Origin: Mediterraneibacter glycyrrhizinilyticus
Lineage (GTDB): Bacteria > Bacillota > Clostridia > Lachnospirales > Lachnospiraceae
Direction: 5' to 3'
DNA length: 64,000 nt
Assembly: GCF_015560805.1 (NCBI RefSeq)
Contig: NZ_JADMSO010000012.1
Coordinates: 1-64,000, forward strand
Shown here one piece after another: positions 1 to 8,456 of the stretch (positions are counted from its first letter, which is position 1; every line of letters begins with the position of its first letter). The notes under the pieces were generated by a model. It was not told the DNA's origin, did no database searches, and saw nothing but the letters and a program-made list of their open reading frames with translations. The position numbers were made by a program, and so were the translations under genes.

Positions 1-125
1 AAGATGAGATATCCCATAACGTCAAGTTAGTAAGACCCCTTGAAGACGACGAGGTAGATAGGGCAGAGGTGGAAGTGTGGTAACACATGGAGCTGACTGT
101 TACTAATAGGTCGAGGGCATAACCA
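1..125 (+). rRNA. rrl: 23S ribosomal RNA, 3' end only
   Basis: The first ~125 bases match the conserved 3' end of bacterial 23S rRNA, including GACGACGAGGTAGATAGG and the terminal ACTAATAGGTCGAGG. The 5' part lies upstream of the window. The exact 3' end is uncertain by a few bases. No 5S rRNA follows; the next gene is a tRNA about 75 bases on. Confidence 0.93.
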
Positions 126-201
126 GACAGGTGATAGGAACAAAGTGGTGTTTATTCTTTGTATGTAGTTTTGAAGGTACATACCTTCAACAATTAAATA
201 C

Positions 202-275
202 GGCCCAGTGGCTCAGTTGGTTAGAGCGCCGCCCTGTCACGGCGGAGGTCGAGAGTTCGAGTCTCTTCTGGGTCG
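202..275 (+). tRNA. tRNA-Asp (GTC)
   Basis: A 74-nt cloverleaf. The acceptor stem GGCCCAG pairs with CTGGGTC, followed by discriminator G. The anticodon loop CTGTCAC gives anticodon GTC. CCA is not encoded. First of seven tRNA genes downstream of the 23S gene. Confidence 0.96.
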
Positions 276-300
276 TTCGTTATCTGGTAACAGATGACAT

Positions 301-373
301 GGGGTCTTAGCTCAGCTGGGAGAGCATCTGCCTTACAAGCAGAGGGTCACAGGTTCGAGCCCTGTAGGCCCCA
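301..373 (+). tRNA. tRNA-Val (TAC)
   Basis: A 73-nt cloverleaf. The acceptor GGGGTCT pairs with AGGCCCC, with discriminator A. The anticodon loop CTTACAA gives TAC. CCA is not encoded. Confidence 0.96.
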
Positions 374-380
374 CTTATAT

Positions 381-462
381 GGATGGATTCCCGAGTGGCC
401 AAAGGGGGCAGACTGTAAATCTGTTGGCAACGCCTTCGAAGGTTCGAATCCTTCTCCATCCA
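381..462 (+). tRNA. tRNA-Tyr (GTA)
   Basis: An 82-nt class II tRNA with a long variable arm. The acceptor GGATGGA pairs with TCCATCC, with discriminator A. The anticodon loop CTGTAAA gives GTA. Confidence 0.96.
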
Positions 463-504
463 TTTGATGATTCAGATCATCATTGCCGTAAAGGCTCATA
501 GTAA

Positions 505-577
505 GCCGATGTGGCTCAATTGGCAGAGCAGCTGATTTGTAATCAGCAGGTTATCGGTTCGAGTCCGATCATCGGCT
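505..577 (+). tRNA. tRNA-Thr (TGT)
   Basis: A 73-nt cloverleaf. The acceptor GCCGATG pairs with CATCGGC, with discriminator T. The anticodon loop TTTGTAA gives TGT. Confidence 0.95.
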
Positions 578-609
578 TTATCTCAAAAAGAGATAATATA
601 ATTTAATAT

Positions 610-683
<74 letters not shown>

Positions 684-703
684 CTCAAGACGTTAAGTCT
701 TAT

Positions 704-776
<73 letters not shown>

Positions 777-816
777 TTTTGTTTGCCAGAAACAGGCGGA
801 CAATATAATGAAATAC

Positions 817-889
817 GGGCGTGTAGCTCAGTTGGTAGAGCACTTGACTTTTAATCAAGTTGTCCGGGGTTCGAATCCCCGCACGCTCA
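817..889 (+). tRNA. tRNA-Lys (TTT)
   Basis: A 73-nt cloverleaf. The acceptor GGGCGTG pairs with CACGCTC, with discriminator A. The anticodon loop CTTTTAA gives TTT. Last tRNA of the cluster, directly followed by a terminator hairpin. Confidence 0.96.
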
Positions 890-898
890 TGAATGAAG

Positions 899-942
899 AA
901 CAGCGGAAACTCAAGCATAGCAAGGGTTTCCGCTGTTTTTTG
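899..942 (+). terminator. Intrinsic terminator of the rRNA/tRNA operon
   Basis: A 12-bp stem (AACAGCGGAAAC at 899-910 with GTTTCCGCTGTT at 926-937) is followed by a T run. It sits just after tRNA-Lys and closes the rRNA/tRNA transcription unit. Confidence 0.9.
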
Positions 943-988
943 CTGTTAAATATATCATGGAGATCGAAAATATAAAGAGGAGAAGTGT

Positions 989-2350
989 TTGGAAATGGTA
1001 AAAAATCTTACGGAGGGTAAACCTTTAAAACTGTTGTTTCTTTTTGCGATGCCGATGATATTAGGCAATTTATTCCAACAACTTTACAATATGGTAGATT
1101 CTATGGTTGTTGGTAAATTTGTTGGAGAAGATGCATTAGCGGCAGTAGGATCTTCTTTTCCGGTCGTATTCCTGGCAGTGGCGATCGCGTCGGGATTATC
1201 AATGGGATGTACGGTTGTGATCTCACAGCTATATGGAGCTGGTCAGATTCAAGTTATGAAAACAACGATTTTTACTGCATTGATACTTCTTGGAGTGATC
1301 GGTCTGGGAATTATGGGGATTGGTGAATTGATTGCGTCTCCGCTTTTAAAAATTCTCGGAACGGATCCGGATATCATGAATGATTCGTTGTCTTATTTGA
1401 GAATCTATTTCGGAGGGGCAATTTTTCTTTTTTTATACAATACATTAAATGGGATTTATAATGCATTAGGCGACAGTAATACACCGCTTCGTTTTTTAAT
1501 GGTATCTGCGCTTACAAATATTGGATTGGATCTTTTATTTGTAATACGGTTTGATATGGGAGTAGCAGGAGTGGCATGGGCGACATTGATCGCACAGGGG
1601 ATGTGTGCTGTAATCTCTTTTGTTGTTTTGATGAAACGACTAAAGCGGATGGAAAGTGAGGAAGAATGCCAGGGAATCAAACCAAAGCTGTTTGAGCGGT
1701 CTGCAGCGGCGAGGATTGCCCGTGTCGGGATTCCGTCCATGCTTCAGCAGTCTATGGTTTCGTTGAGTATGATGATGATGCAGGGACTTGTCAATTCTTA
1801 TGGAAAAGTTTTTGTGGCAGGATATACCGCGGCAACAAAAATTGATACTCTGGCGATGCTTCCGAATATGAATTTTTCCAATGCGATGTCCAGCTATACG
1901 GCTCAGAATATCGGTGCAGATAAACCGGAGCGGGTAACGGCAGGGTATCGGGCAAGTATGTTAATGGTATTGATCTTTTCTCTGATCATCACGGGAGTAA
2001 TTTTCTTATTTGGTCCAAATTTGTTGGGACTCTTCTTAAATGCGGGGGCGGAAGGCAGTGCAATGGGATATGGAATGAGTTACATGAAAACAGTATCTAT
2101 GTTTTACGTGCTGATGGGATTTTTGTTTGTGGGAAACGGACTTCTTCGCGGCGCCGGAGATATGAAAGCGTTTATGATAAGTTCTATGTCTAATTTGTTT
2201 GTGCGCGTATTTATAGCTTATTTACTGGCACATTTTATCGGATCCAGTGCGATCTGGTGGTCTATACCGATTGGATGGGGTGTTGGAGCCAGTGTTTCAT
2301 TTTTGAGAATTAAGAGTGAAAAATGGAAAGATAAGTCGCTTGTGAGATAA
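989..2350 (+). CDS. MATE family efflux transporter
   Basis: A 453-residue integral membrane protein of the multidrug and toxin extrusion (MATE) family, normal length for the NorM/MepA/DinF type. It has about 12 hydrophobic segments in two homologous halves. The N-terminal block with NLFQQLYNMVDSMVVGKFVG is the classical MATE signature. Such proteins export cationic drugs or metabolites using Na+ or H+ gradients; the substrate here cannot be read. The start taken is TTG at 989, six bases after AGGAG (978-982); an ATG at 995 is the alternative. It is monocistronic between the tRNA terminator and the TPP riboswitch. Confidence 0.9.
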   Translation: MEMVKNLTEGKPLKLLFLFAMPMILGNLFQQLYNMVDSMVVGKFVGEDALAAVGSSFPVVFLAVAIASGLSMGCTVVISQLYGAGQIQVMKTTIFTALILLGVIGLGIMGIGELIASPLLKILGTDPDIMNDSLSYLRIYFGGAIFLFLYNTLNGIYNALGDSNTPLRFLMVSALTNIGLDLLFVIRFDMGVAGVAWATLIAQGMCAVISFVVLMKRLKRMESEEECQGIKPKLFERSAAARIARVGIPSMLQQSMVSLSMMMMQGLVNSYGKVFVAGYTAATKIDTLAMLPNMNFSNAMSSYTAQNIGADKPERVTAGYRASMLMVLIFSLIITGVIFLFGPNLLGLFLNAGAEGSAMGYGMSYMKTVSMFYVLMGFLFVGNGLLRGAGDMKAFMISSMSNLFVRVFIAYLLAHFIGSSAIWWSIPIGWGVGASVSFLRIKSEKWKDKSLVR

Positions 2351-2473
2351 GTGCATAGTGAGGATAAATAAAGTAAAATGTGTAAAACTTTCTCGATATT
2401 GGAAAAGTTTGTGGATAAGTGAGAAAAGTATATTGACAGAAACCGGAAAAAAAGATAAGATTAAACCTGTTAA

Positions 2474-2566
2474 GTTGATGACAAGGGGAGCTTGTGTTGC
2501 AGGCTGAGAGGAAGCGTAAGACTTCGACCCATAACCTGATTTGGATAATGCCAACGTAGGATATGT
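2474..2566 (+). promoter_or_regulatory. TPP (THI-box) riboswitch
   Basis: The conserved TPP aptamer landmarks are all present: GGGGAGC, GCTGAGAGGA, GACCC, ACCTGATTTGGATAATGCCA and CGTAGG. It lies about 100 bases upstream of thiT, so thiamine pyrophosphate is expected to switch off thiamine uptake. The expression platform is the hairpin at 2627-2667. Confidence 0.96.
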
Positions 2567-2626
2567 CTATACCGGTGTGCTGATTTTTCGATCAGATTTT
2601 ATTATTGATACGATACGAAAGATGAG

Positions 2627-2667
2627 TCCTCCTTGTTTTCAATCAAAGAAAATAAGGAGGATTTTTT
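2627..2667 (+). terminator. Riboswitch expression platform: terminator hairpin containing the thiT SD
   Basis: A 14-bp stem pairs 2627-2640 with 2648-2661 (one G-U) around a 7-base loop and is followed by six T residues. Its 3' arm contains AAGGAGG (2654-2660), the only good ribosome binding site for the thiT ATG at 2668. The same fold can therefore end transcription and hide the SD when TPP is bound. Confidence 0.85.
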
Positions 2668-3333
2668 ATGTTTGATTTACTGGTAAATGCGGAGGGGGGT
2701 TTGACGACAGCCGGATATGTCGTTTGTGCGATCGCGGGGATCGCATTGTTTGTACTGGCAATTTTATTTGCGGGAAGAAATTCTGAGAAAAAGAAAATGG
2801 GAACAAGACAGCTTGTATTTTGTGCAATGGCCATTGCTTTGGCATATGTGACGTCCTATTTGAAATTATTTTCACTTCCATGGGGAGGCAGTGTGACTCT
2901 GTGCAGTATGCTTTTTATCGTGCTGATCGGAAATTGGTACGGCGTTCAGACTGGGATCTTTGCAGGTCTGGCATATGGGATTATGCAGTTTTTGCAGGAG
3001 CCTTATGTACTTTCATTTTTCCAGGTATGCTGTGATTATATCCTTGCGTTTGCAGCGCTTGGAGTTGCCGGATTTTTTGCAAAAAGCAGTCACGGACTGT
3101 TGAAAGGATATATTGCTGCGGTGATCGCCCGAGGTGCGTTTCATGCATTAGGCGGATACTTGTATTGGATGGATTATATGCCGGAGAATTTCCCGCAGTC
3201 ATTAAAAGCGGTTTATCCGATCGTATATAATTACAGCTTTCTGCTTGCGGAAGCTGTGATCACGGTCATCATCATAAGTATTCCGGCAGTTGTAAAAGGA
3301 CTTGGACAAGTTAAAAAATCGGCGTTGGCATAA
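2668..3333 (+). CDS. thiT: Thiamine ECF transporter S component ThiT
   Basis: A 221-residue membrane protein, the substrate-binding S subunit of an energy-coupling factor transporter for thiamine. Family features are visible: PWGGS at 71-75, YGIMQF at 103-108 and the QV..DYILAF block around 119-128, which form the thiamine pocket in characterised ThiT. It has about six transmembrane segments. An extra N-terminal hydrophobic segment (residues ~14-36) precedes the usual ThiT core. It works with a shared EcfA/A'/T module encoded elsewhere. Regulation by the upstream TPP riboswitch supports the substrate. The start is fixed by the SD at 2654-2660, seven bases upstream. Confidence 0.94.
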   Translation: MFDLLVNAEGGLTTAGYVVCAIAGIALFVLAILFAGRNSEKKKMGTRQLVFCAMAIALAYVTSYLKLFSLPWGGSVTLCSMLFIVLIGNWYGVQTGIFAGLAYGIMQFLQEPYVLSFFQVCCDYILAFAALGVAGFFAKSSHGLLKGYIAAVIARGAFHALGGYLYWMDYMPENFPQSLKAVYPIVYNYSFLLAEAVITVIIISIPAVVKGLGQVKKSALA

Positions 3334-3349
3334 TTAAGAGGAATGTAGG

Positions 3350-3383
3350 ATTCCGGTGGATGTAAAGTCTGCCGGAATTTTTA
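3350..3383 (+). terminator. Intrinsic terminator after thiT
   Basis: The 7-bp stem ATTCCGG (3350-3356) pairs with CCGGAAT (3372-3378) and is followed by a T-rich tract. It closes the thiT unit. Confidence 0.75.
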
Positions 3384-3485
3384 TTGACTTTTTTAAAAAT
3401 TTTTTGTAAAAGAACGAATCATTTACAATGGATTTTGACCATGTTAAAATAAAATGAATAAAGACAGGAGTTGCCGGGGGACATT

Positions 3486-4931
3486 ATGAAATCGCTGTAT
3501 GACGAACTAAAAAAATACGAACAATCTGATTTTTACGGATTCCACATGCCGGGACATAAGCGGAACGGAGGATTGACCGGAGCGGCTCTGCCTTACGGGA
3601 TAGATATTACGGAAATAGATGGCTTTGATGATCTTCATCATGCAAAGGGAATTTTAAAAGAAATGCAGGAACGTACGGCAAATCTGTATCATGCGGAAGA
3701 GACGTGCTGGATCGTCAACGGAAGCACTGCCGGTATATTGAGCGCGATCATGGGATGCACAAAACGAGGCGGCGGGATTCTTATAGCGAGAAACTGTCAT
3801 AAATCGGTGTATCATGCGATTGAGCTCAATGAACTGCATGCTGTTTATTTATATCCGGAAATGGACCAAAGGACGGGATTAAACGGAGAAATCCGAGTGG
3901 AAGCTGTGAGAGAAGCACTTGGGAAATATGGGAAAGAAATCCAGGCGGTCATGATCACTTCCCCGACCTATGACGGAGTGGTTTCGGATATCAGGGCGAT
4001 TGCAGAAGCAGTTCATGAATTCGGCATTCCGTTGATCGTTGACGAAGCTCATGGAGCACATTTCGGGTTTCATCCATATTTTCCGGAAAATGCAAATCAG
4101 CAGGGGGCGGATGTGGTGATCCACAGTGTCCACAAGACGCTGCCTGCTCCGACCCAGACGGCCTTATTTCATATGAATGGGAATCTGGCAGATCGGGAGG
4201 CTGTACGGAAATATCTGCATATGTTTCAATCCAGCAGTCCTTCGTATATCTTGATGGCAGGTATCGATGCATGTATGGGACTTCTTGAGACGAAAGCGGA
4301 TGAATTGTTTTCAAAATATGCGGACCGTCTGCAAAGAACGAGAAAGAAACTGGGAAAACTGAAAAATCTGGAATTAGAAGAATCTGAGCATTTTGACAGA
4401 TCCAAAATCGTGATCTCCACAAAAAATACAATGCTTACAGGAAAGCAGCTGTATGAAGAATTGTTGGAACATTATCATTTGCAGATGGAGATGGCGGCAG
4501 GGGCTTATATCATTGCAATGACGTCGATCGGTGATACAGATGCCGGAATGGAACGGCTTGAGGACGCTTTATTTGAAATTGATATGAATTGGGAAGTTCA
4601 GAAGACGACAGATGATTTGTCTGTAAAGAGTGTGAAGATCGGAATACTTCCGCAGTTAGAGCAAATTTGCAGCAGTGGGGATGTATGGAACAGGAGAAAT
4701 CGGGAGCAAAGACGGAAGTCGGTTCGATGGGATGAGGCAGTCGGTCAGATTTCAGCGGAATATGCATATCTGTATCCGCCTGGAATCCCGCTCATTGTGC
4801 CGGGAGAACGGATTTCGGAGGAAGCGATACGGCTTCTTCTGGAATATCGTTCCATTGGATTTGAAATTGAGGGATTGAAGCGGCAAGGACAGATCGAAGT
4901 TCTTTCCAAAATAGATTGTGAGAATAATTAG
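3486..4931 (+). CDS. Orn/Lys/Arg decarboxylase family protein (PLP, fold type I)
   Basis: A pyridoxal-phosphate amino acid decarboxylase of about 481 residues, the short Gram-positive form lacking the response-regulator-like wing of enterobacterial enzymes. HMPGHKR is at 20-26, the PLP-contacting D186/H189 lie in DEAHGAH, and the Schiff-base lysine K217 lies in SVHKTLPAPTQ. A C-terminal decarboxylase domain follows. Such enzymes make cadaverine, agmatine or putrescine; which amino acid is used cannot be decided here. ATG 3486 is preferred because GGGGGA precedes it, whereas a TTG at 3471 directly abuts its AGGAG. The guanylate-kinase-like gene follows 20 bases later, probably in one transcript. 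Confidence 0.88.
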   Translation: MKSLYDELKKYEQSDFYGFHMPGHKRNGGLTGAALPYGIDITEIDGFDDLHHAKGILKEMQERTANLYHAEETCWIVNGSTAGILSAIMGCTKRGGGILIARNCHKSVYHAIELNELHAVYLYPEMDQRTGLNGEIRVEAVREALGKYGKEIQAVMITSPTYDGVVSDIRAIAEAVHEFGIPLIVDEAHGAHFGFHPYFPENANQQGADVVIHSVHKTLPAPTQTALFHMNGNLADREAVRKYLHMFQSSSPSYILMAGIDACMGLLETKADELFSKYADRLQRTRKKLGKLKNLELEESEHFDRSKIVISTKNTMLTGKQLYEELLEHYHLQMEMAAGAYIIAMTSIGDTDAGMERLEDALFEIDMNWEVQKTTDDLSVKSVKIGILPQLEQICSSGDVWNRRNREQRRKSVRWDEAVGQISAEYAYLYPPGIPLIVPGERISEEAIRLLLEYRSIGFEIEGLKRQGQIEVLSKIDCENN

Positions 4932-4951
4932 GAGATATTGAGGTTATAGCA

Positions 4952-5563
4952 ATGGGAAAAATTTATTATATTATGGGGAAAAGCTCTTCCGGGAAAGATT
5001 CGGTGTTTAAAGAAATCCAAAAGCGGATGCCGGAACTAAGTCAGATCACAATGTACACGACACGTCCGATCCGAGAGGGAGAACGCGATGGGGTGGAGTA
5101 TTATTTTACAGATGAGACAGGCTTAAAAAAGCTGGAAGAGGAGGGGCGTGTGATCGAACTGCGTGCGTACAATACAAAGTGCGGCGTGTGGAAATATTTT
5201 ACAGTGAATGACGGACAGATTTCTCTGGACGAAAAAGATTATCTTGTGATCGGGACATTGGAGTCTTATGCGGAAATGCGTCGGTATTTTGGAAGTGAGA
5301 AAGTGATCGGGATCTATATTGAGGTGGAAGACGGCATTCGGCTGGAGCGTGCGCTGAAACGGGAACAGCAGCAGGTAAATCCCAAATATGCGGAGATGTG
5401 CCGGAGATTTCTGGCGGATCAGGATGATTTTTCCGAAGAAAAACTGGAACAGGCAGGGATAGAAAGAAGATTTTGCAATGTGGAATTTGAAACATGCGTG
5501 GAAGAAATCTGCCGGTTCATTGTTTCAGATCAGAACGGGGAACGGGTACACAGAGAAAGATAA
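4952..5563 (+). CDS. Guanylate kinase-like protein
   Basis: A 203-residue P-loop kinase of the guanylate kinase family. The Walker A loop GKSSSGKDS is at 9-17, and the GMP-binding TTRPIREGERDGVEYYF segment is at 36-52, both close to canonical Gmk. The C-terminal half is more divergent, so it could be a second, non-housekeeping Gmk paralogue. GMP + ATP to GDP + ADP is the expected reaction. It directly follows the decarboxylase gene and is closed by a GC-rich hairpin at ~5574-5602. Confidence 0.8.
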   Translation: MGKIYYIMGKSSSGKDSVFKEIQKRMPELSQITMYTTRPIREGERDGVEYYFTDETGLKKLEEEGRVIELRAYNTKCGVWKYFTVNDGQISLDEKDYLVIGTLESYAEMRRYFGSEKVIGIYIEVEDGIRLERALKREQQQVNPKYAEMCRRFLADQDDFSEEKLEQAGIERRFCNVEFETCVEEICRFIVSDQNGERVHRER

Positions 5564-5573
5564 ACGACAGAAA

Positions 5574-5602
5574 AACCCGGACATGAGAAAAGCCGGGCTT
5601 TT
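5574..5602 (+). terminator. Probable terminator after the gmk-like gene
   Basis: A short CCCGG/CCGGG stem (5576-5580 with 5593-5597) is flanked by an A run and CTTTTAT. The T tract is modest. The remaining ~250 bases up to holB are AT-rich with no gene apparent. Confidence 0.55.
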
Positions 5603-5794
5603 ATAGCACCGGCCGAAAAAGGAATGAGAGGATTAATTTATATTAAAAAAGCTGTTCGCTTTGTATGAGATTATAATAAAAAATAATTGTTTCGGAATTG
5701 TGATCACAAAATAAAGATGGTGTAAAAAACAGGAAAGAAACTATTAAGAAAATCTGATAAAAATCTGAGGGAACTATAACTTTTTCGGGAAGTA

Positions 5795-5803
5795 TGTTAT
5801 ACT
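5795..5803 (+). promoter_or_regulatory. Candidate extended -10 promoter for the holB operon
   Basis: TGTTATACT is a TGn-TATACT extended -10 element, about 55 bases upstream of holB. No convincing -35 box is visible at the matching distance. Confidence 0.4.
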
Positions 5804-5865
5804 TAACCGTGTAGCCTGGGGAGATCCCATAACACAAAGCAGAAAAAGGGCGGCAGGTGAAGAAT

Positions 5866-6861
5866 ATGAGTGGATTTAAAGACGTAGTAGGACATAAGAA
5901 TATTATACAATATATAGGAAATGCAGTGAATTCCGGGATGGTTTCCCATGCGTATATTCTGAATGGGGAAAAGGGATCCGGTAAGAAACTTCTGGCGAAT
6001 CTATTTGCAATGAGCCTGCAGTGCCATGATCGTGAGGCGGACGGAGATGCTTGCGGAAAGTGTCAGTCCTGTAAGCAGGCGATCAGTGGAAACCAGCCGG
6101 ATATTATCAGGGTGACACATGAAAAACCGTCTTCGATCAGTGTAGATGAGATCCGCGAGCAGGTGAACAACGATATCGTGATCAAGCCTTACAGCAGCCG
6201 TTATAAGGTTTATATTATCGCGGATGCGGACATGATGACGGTGCAGGCGCAGAATGCATTGTTGAAAACGATCGAAGAGCCGCCGGAATATGCGGTGATC
6301 CTGTTATTGACGGAGAATGCGGAAGTACTGCTTCCGACGATCCGTTCCCGATGCGTGATGCTCAAGCTTCGGAATATCAAAGACCAACTTGTAAAAAAAT
6401 ATCTGATGGAACAGATGGAGATTCCGGATTATAAGGCGGACATCTGTGTCGCATTTGCGCAGGGCAATATGGGAAAAGCGATCGCGCTTGCGACTTCGGA
6501 GCATTTCAATGAAGTGAAAGAAGAAGCGGTTCATCTGCTGCGCAATATTGATGATATGCAGACGGAAGAACTGATGGGCGCAGTGAAGAAATGTACGGAA
6601 TTTAAGATGGATATTACAGATTATCTGGATGTGATCGCAATCTGGTACCGGGACGTGTTGATTTATAAAGCAACGAAAAATGTGGATCGGGTCGTATTTT
6701 CCGATCAGATGCGTTATATCAAAGAGCGTGCCAGCAAGAGTTCCTATGAGGGGATCGAAAATATTCTGGATGGACTGGAAAAAGCGAAAGCAAGACTGAA
6801 AGCAAATGTAAACTTTGAACTGACGATGGAATTGCTTTTATTGACAATAAAGGAGAACTAG
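5866..6861 (+). CDS. holB: DNA polymerase III subunit delta'
   Basis: About 331 residues, the clamp-loader delta' subunit that helps load the sliding clamp onto DNA. An AAA+ fold with Walker A-like NGEKGSGKK is at 33-41 and a four-cysteine zinc site (C53, C63, C66, C69) follows. The sensor block ALLKTIEEPPEYA is typical of HolB/DnaX. ATG 5866 is preferred because it gives the family start MSGFKDVVGH and has AGGTGA five bases upstream; GTG 5857 is possible. First gene of a tight operon with ricT, trmN6-like and rsmI (gaps 3, 1 and 1 bases), the usual Firmicutes order. Confidence 0.92.
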   Translation: MSGFKDVVGHKNIIQYIGNAVNSGMVSHAYILNGEKGSGKKLLANLFAMSLQCHDREADGDACGKCQSCKQAISGNQPDIIRVTHEKPSSISVDEIREQVNNDIVIKPYSSRYKVYIIADADMMTVQAQNALLKTIEEPPEYAVILLLTENAEVLLPTIRSRCVMLKLRNIKDQLVKKYLMEQMEIPDYKADICVAFAQGNMGKAIALATSEHFNEVKEEAVHLLRNIDDMQTEELMGAVKKCTEFKMDITDYLDVIAIWYRDVLIYKATKNVDRVVFSDQMRYIKERASKSSYEGIENILDGLEKAKARLKANVNFELTMELLLLTIKEN

Positions 6862-6864
6862 AAC

Positions 6865-7743
6865 ATGGTGAAAGTAATCGGAGTGAGATTCCGGGTGGCA
6901 GGAAAGATTTATTTCTTTTCGCCGGGGAAACTGGAAATCCGCCAGGGAGATAATGTAATTGTAGAGACTGCCCGCGGGGTGGAATTCGGACGGGTCGTGA
7001 GCGGACCGAAAGAAGTGCCGGACGACGAGGTGATCCAGCCGCTGAAGTCCGTGATCCGTATTGCGACGGAGCAGGATCATAAGACCGAGGAGAAGAACAG
7101 AGAGAAAGAAAAGGAAGCGTTTAAGATCTGCCTTGAGAAGATCCGTAAACATGGATTGGACATGAAGCTGATCGATGCGGAATATACGTTTGACAATAAT
7201 AAAGTGTTGTTTTACTTTACGGCAGACGGAAGAATTGACTTCCGCGAGCTGGTAAAGGATCTGGCGGCTGTTTTCAGGACAAGGATCGAATTGCGGCAGA
7301 TCGGTGTGCGGGATGAGACGAAGATCCGCGGCGGCATCGGAATCTGCGGAAGACCGCTTTGCTGCAGTACGTATCTGTCTGAGTTTGCGGCGGTGTCGAT
7401 CAAGATGGCAAAAGAGCAGAATCTTTCCTTGAATCCGAGTAAGATTTCCGGTGTATGCGGCAGGCTGATGTGTTGTCTGACGAATGAGGAAGAGACGTAT
7501 GAAGAACTGAACAGTCAGCTTCCGTCCGTCGGAGATACGGTGACAACGAGCGATGGTCTGACCGGAACCGTACATTCATTGAGCGTGCTGCGCAGACAGG
7601 TGAAAGTGGTTGTCAATCTGGAAAATGACGAAAAAGAGATCCGGGAATATAAAGCGGAAGAACTGAAATTCAGACCGCGCAGAAAAAAAGCGAAAGTTTC
7701 TAAGGAAGAGATGAAGAAACTGGCGTCATTGGAGAAGCAATAG
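6865..7743 (+). CDS. ricT: PSP1 domain protein, RicT (YaaT) homologue
   Basis: A 292-residue PSP1 protein. In Bacillus, RicT (YaaT) acts with RicA and RicF in the Y-complex that assists RNase Y mRNA processing, sporulation and competence. Six cysteines in two GxCGRxxCC motifs (C161, C166, C167 and C198, C203, C204) match the Fe-S ligands of that complex. A lysine-rich C-terminus follows. It lies between holB and a methyltransferase, as yaaT does in Bacillus. Function is inferred from the family. Confidence 0.9.
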   Translation: MVKVIGVRFRVAGKIYFFSPGKLEIRQGDNVIVETARGVEFGRVVSGPKEVPDDEVIQPLKSVIRIATEQDHKTEEKNREKEKEAFKICLEKIRKHGLDMKLIDAEYTFDNNKVLFYFTADGRIDFRELVKDLAAVFRTRIELRQIGVRDETKIRGGIGICGRPLCCSTYLSEFAAVSIKMAKEQNLSLNPSKISGVCGRLMCCLTNEEETYEELNSQLPSVGDTVTTSDGLTGTVHSLSVLRRQVKVVVNLENDEKEIREYKAEELKFRPRRKKAKVSKEEMKKLASLEKQ

Positions 7744-7744
7744 G

Positions 7745-8455
7745 ATGACGGAAGAAAACATTTTAAAACCCGGGGAGCGTCTGGATGACCTGCAGCTTTC
7801 CGGATATTATATCATACAGGATCCGCAGCGTTTTTGCTTTGGTGTGGATGCGGTGCTCCTGACGGATTTTGCAAAAGTAAAACCGGGGGAACAGCTTTTG
7901 GATCTCGGAACGGGAACAGGCGTGATCCCGATCCTGCTTTCGGCAAAGACGAAAGGCTCCCGCTTTACAGGACTGGAGATCCAGCCGGAGAGCGCGGACA
8001 TGGCAAGACGAAGTGTTTCGTATAATCATTTGGAAGAAAAAGTCGAGATTGTAACAGGAGATATAAAAGAAGCGGCGGAGTTGTTTGACGCCGCCTCTTT
8101 TGATGTGATTACAACGAATCCGCCATATATGTTAAATCATCACGGATTACAGAATGACGGTGATGCCAGAACGATCGCCCGGCATGAAGTACTCTGCACG
8201 TTGGACGATATTCTGCGGGAGAGCGCGAAGCTTTTGAAAGAAAGCAAAGGTCGGTTTTATATGATACACAAGCCGTTCAGGCTGGCAGAGATTTTGTCAA
8301 AGATGTGTCAGTACAAGATTGAACCGAAACGGATCCGGTTTGTGCATCCGTATATTGATAAGGAACCGACGATGGTGATGATCGAGGGATTAAAGGGCGG
8401 TAAATCGCGTGTGACCGTGGAACCGCCGATCATCATGTATGAAAGGGGAAAGTAA
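7745..8455 (+). CDS. tRNA1(Val) A37 N6-methyltransferase family protein
   Basis: A 236-residue class I SAM-dependent methyltransferase. The SAM-binding loop DLGTGTGV is at 53-60 and the amino-methylating NPPY motif at 125-128, as in TrmN6/YfiC and Bacillus YabB. The position between ricT and rsmI is the conserved Firmicutes arrangement. The expected activity is N6 methylation of adenine in tRNA; the exact target base is inferred from the family only. It starts one base after ricT ends. Confidence 0.87.
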   Translation: MTEENILKPGERLDDLQLSGYYIIQDPQRFCFGVDAVLLTDFAKVKPGEQLLDLGTGTGVIPILLSAKTKGSRFTGLEIQPESADMARRSVSYNHLEEKVEIVTGDIKEAAELFDAASFDVITTNPPYMLNHHGLQNDGDARTIARHEVLCTLDDILRESAKLLKESKGRFYMIHKPFRLAEILSKMCQYKIEPKRIRFVHPYIDKEPTMVMIEGLKGGKSRVTVEPPIIMYERGK

Positions 8456-8456
8456 A

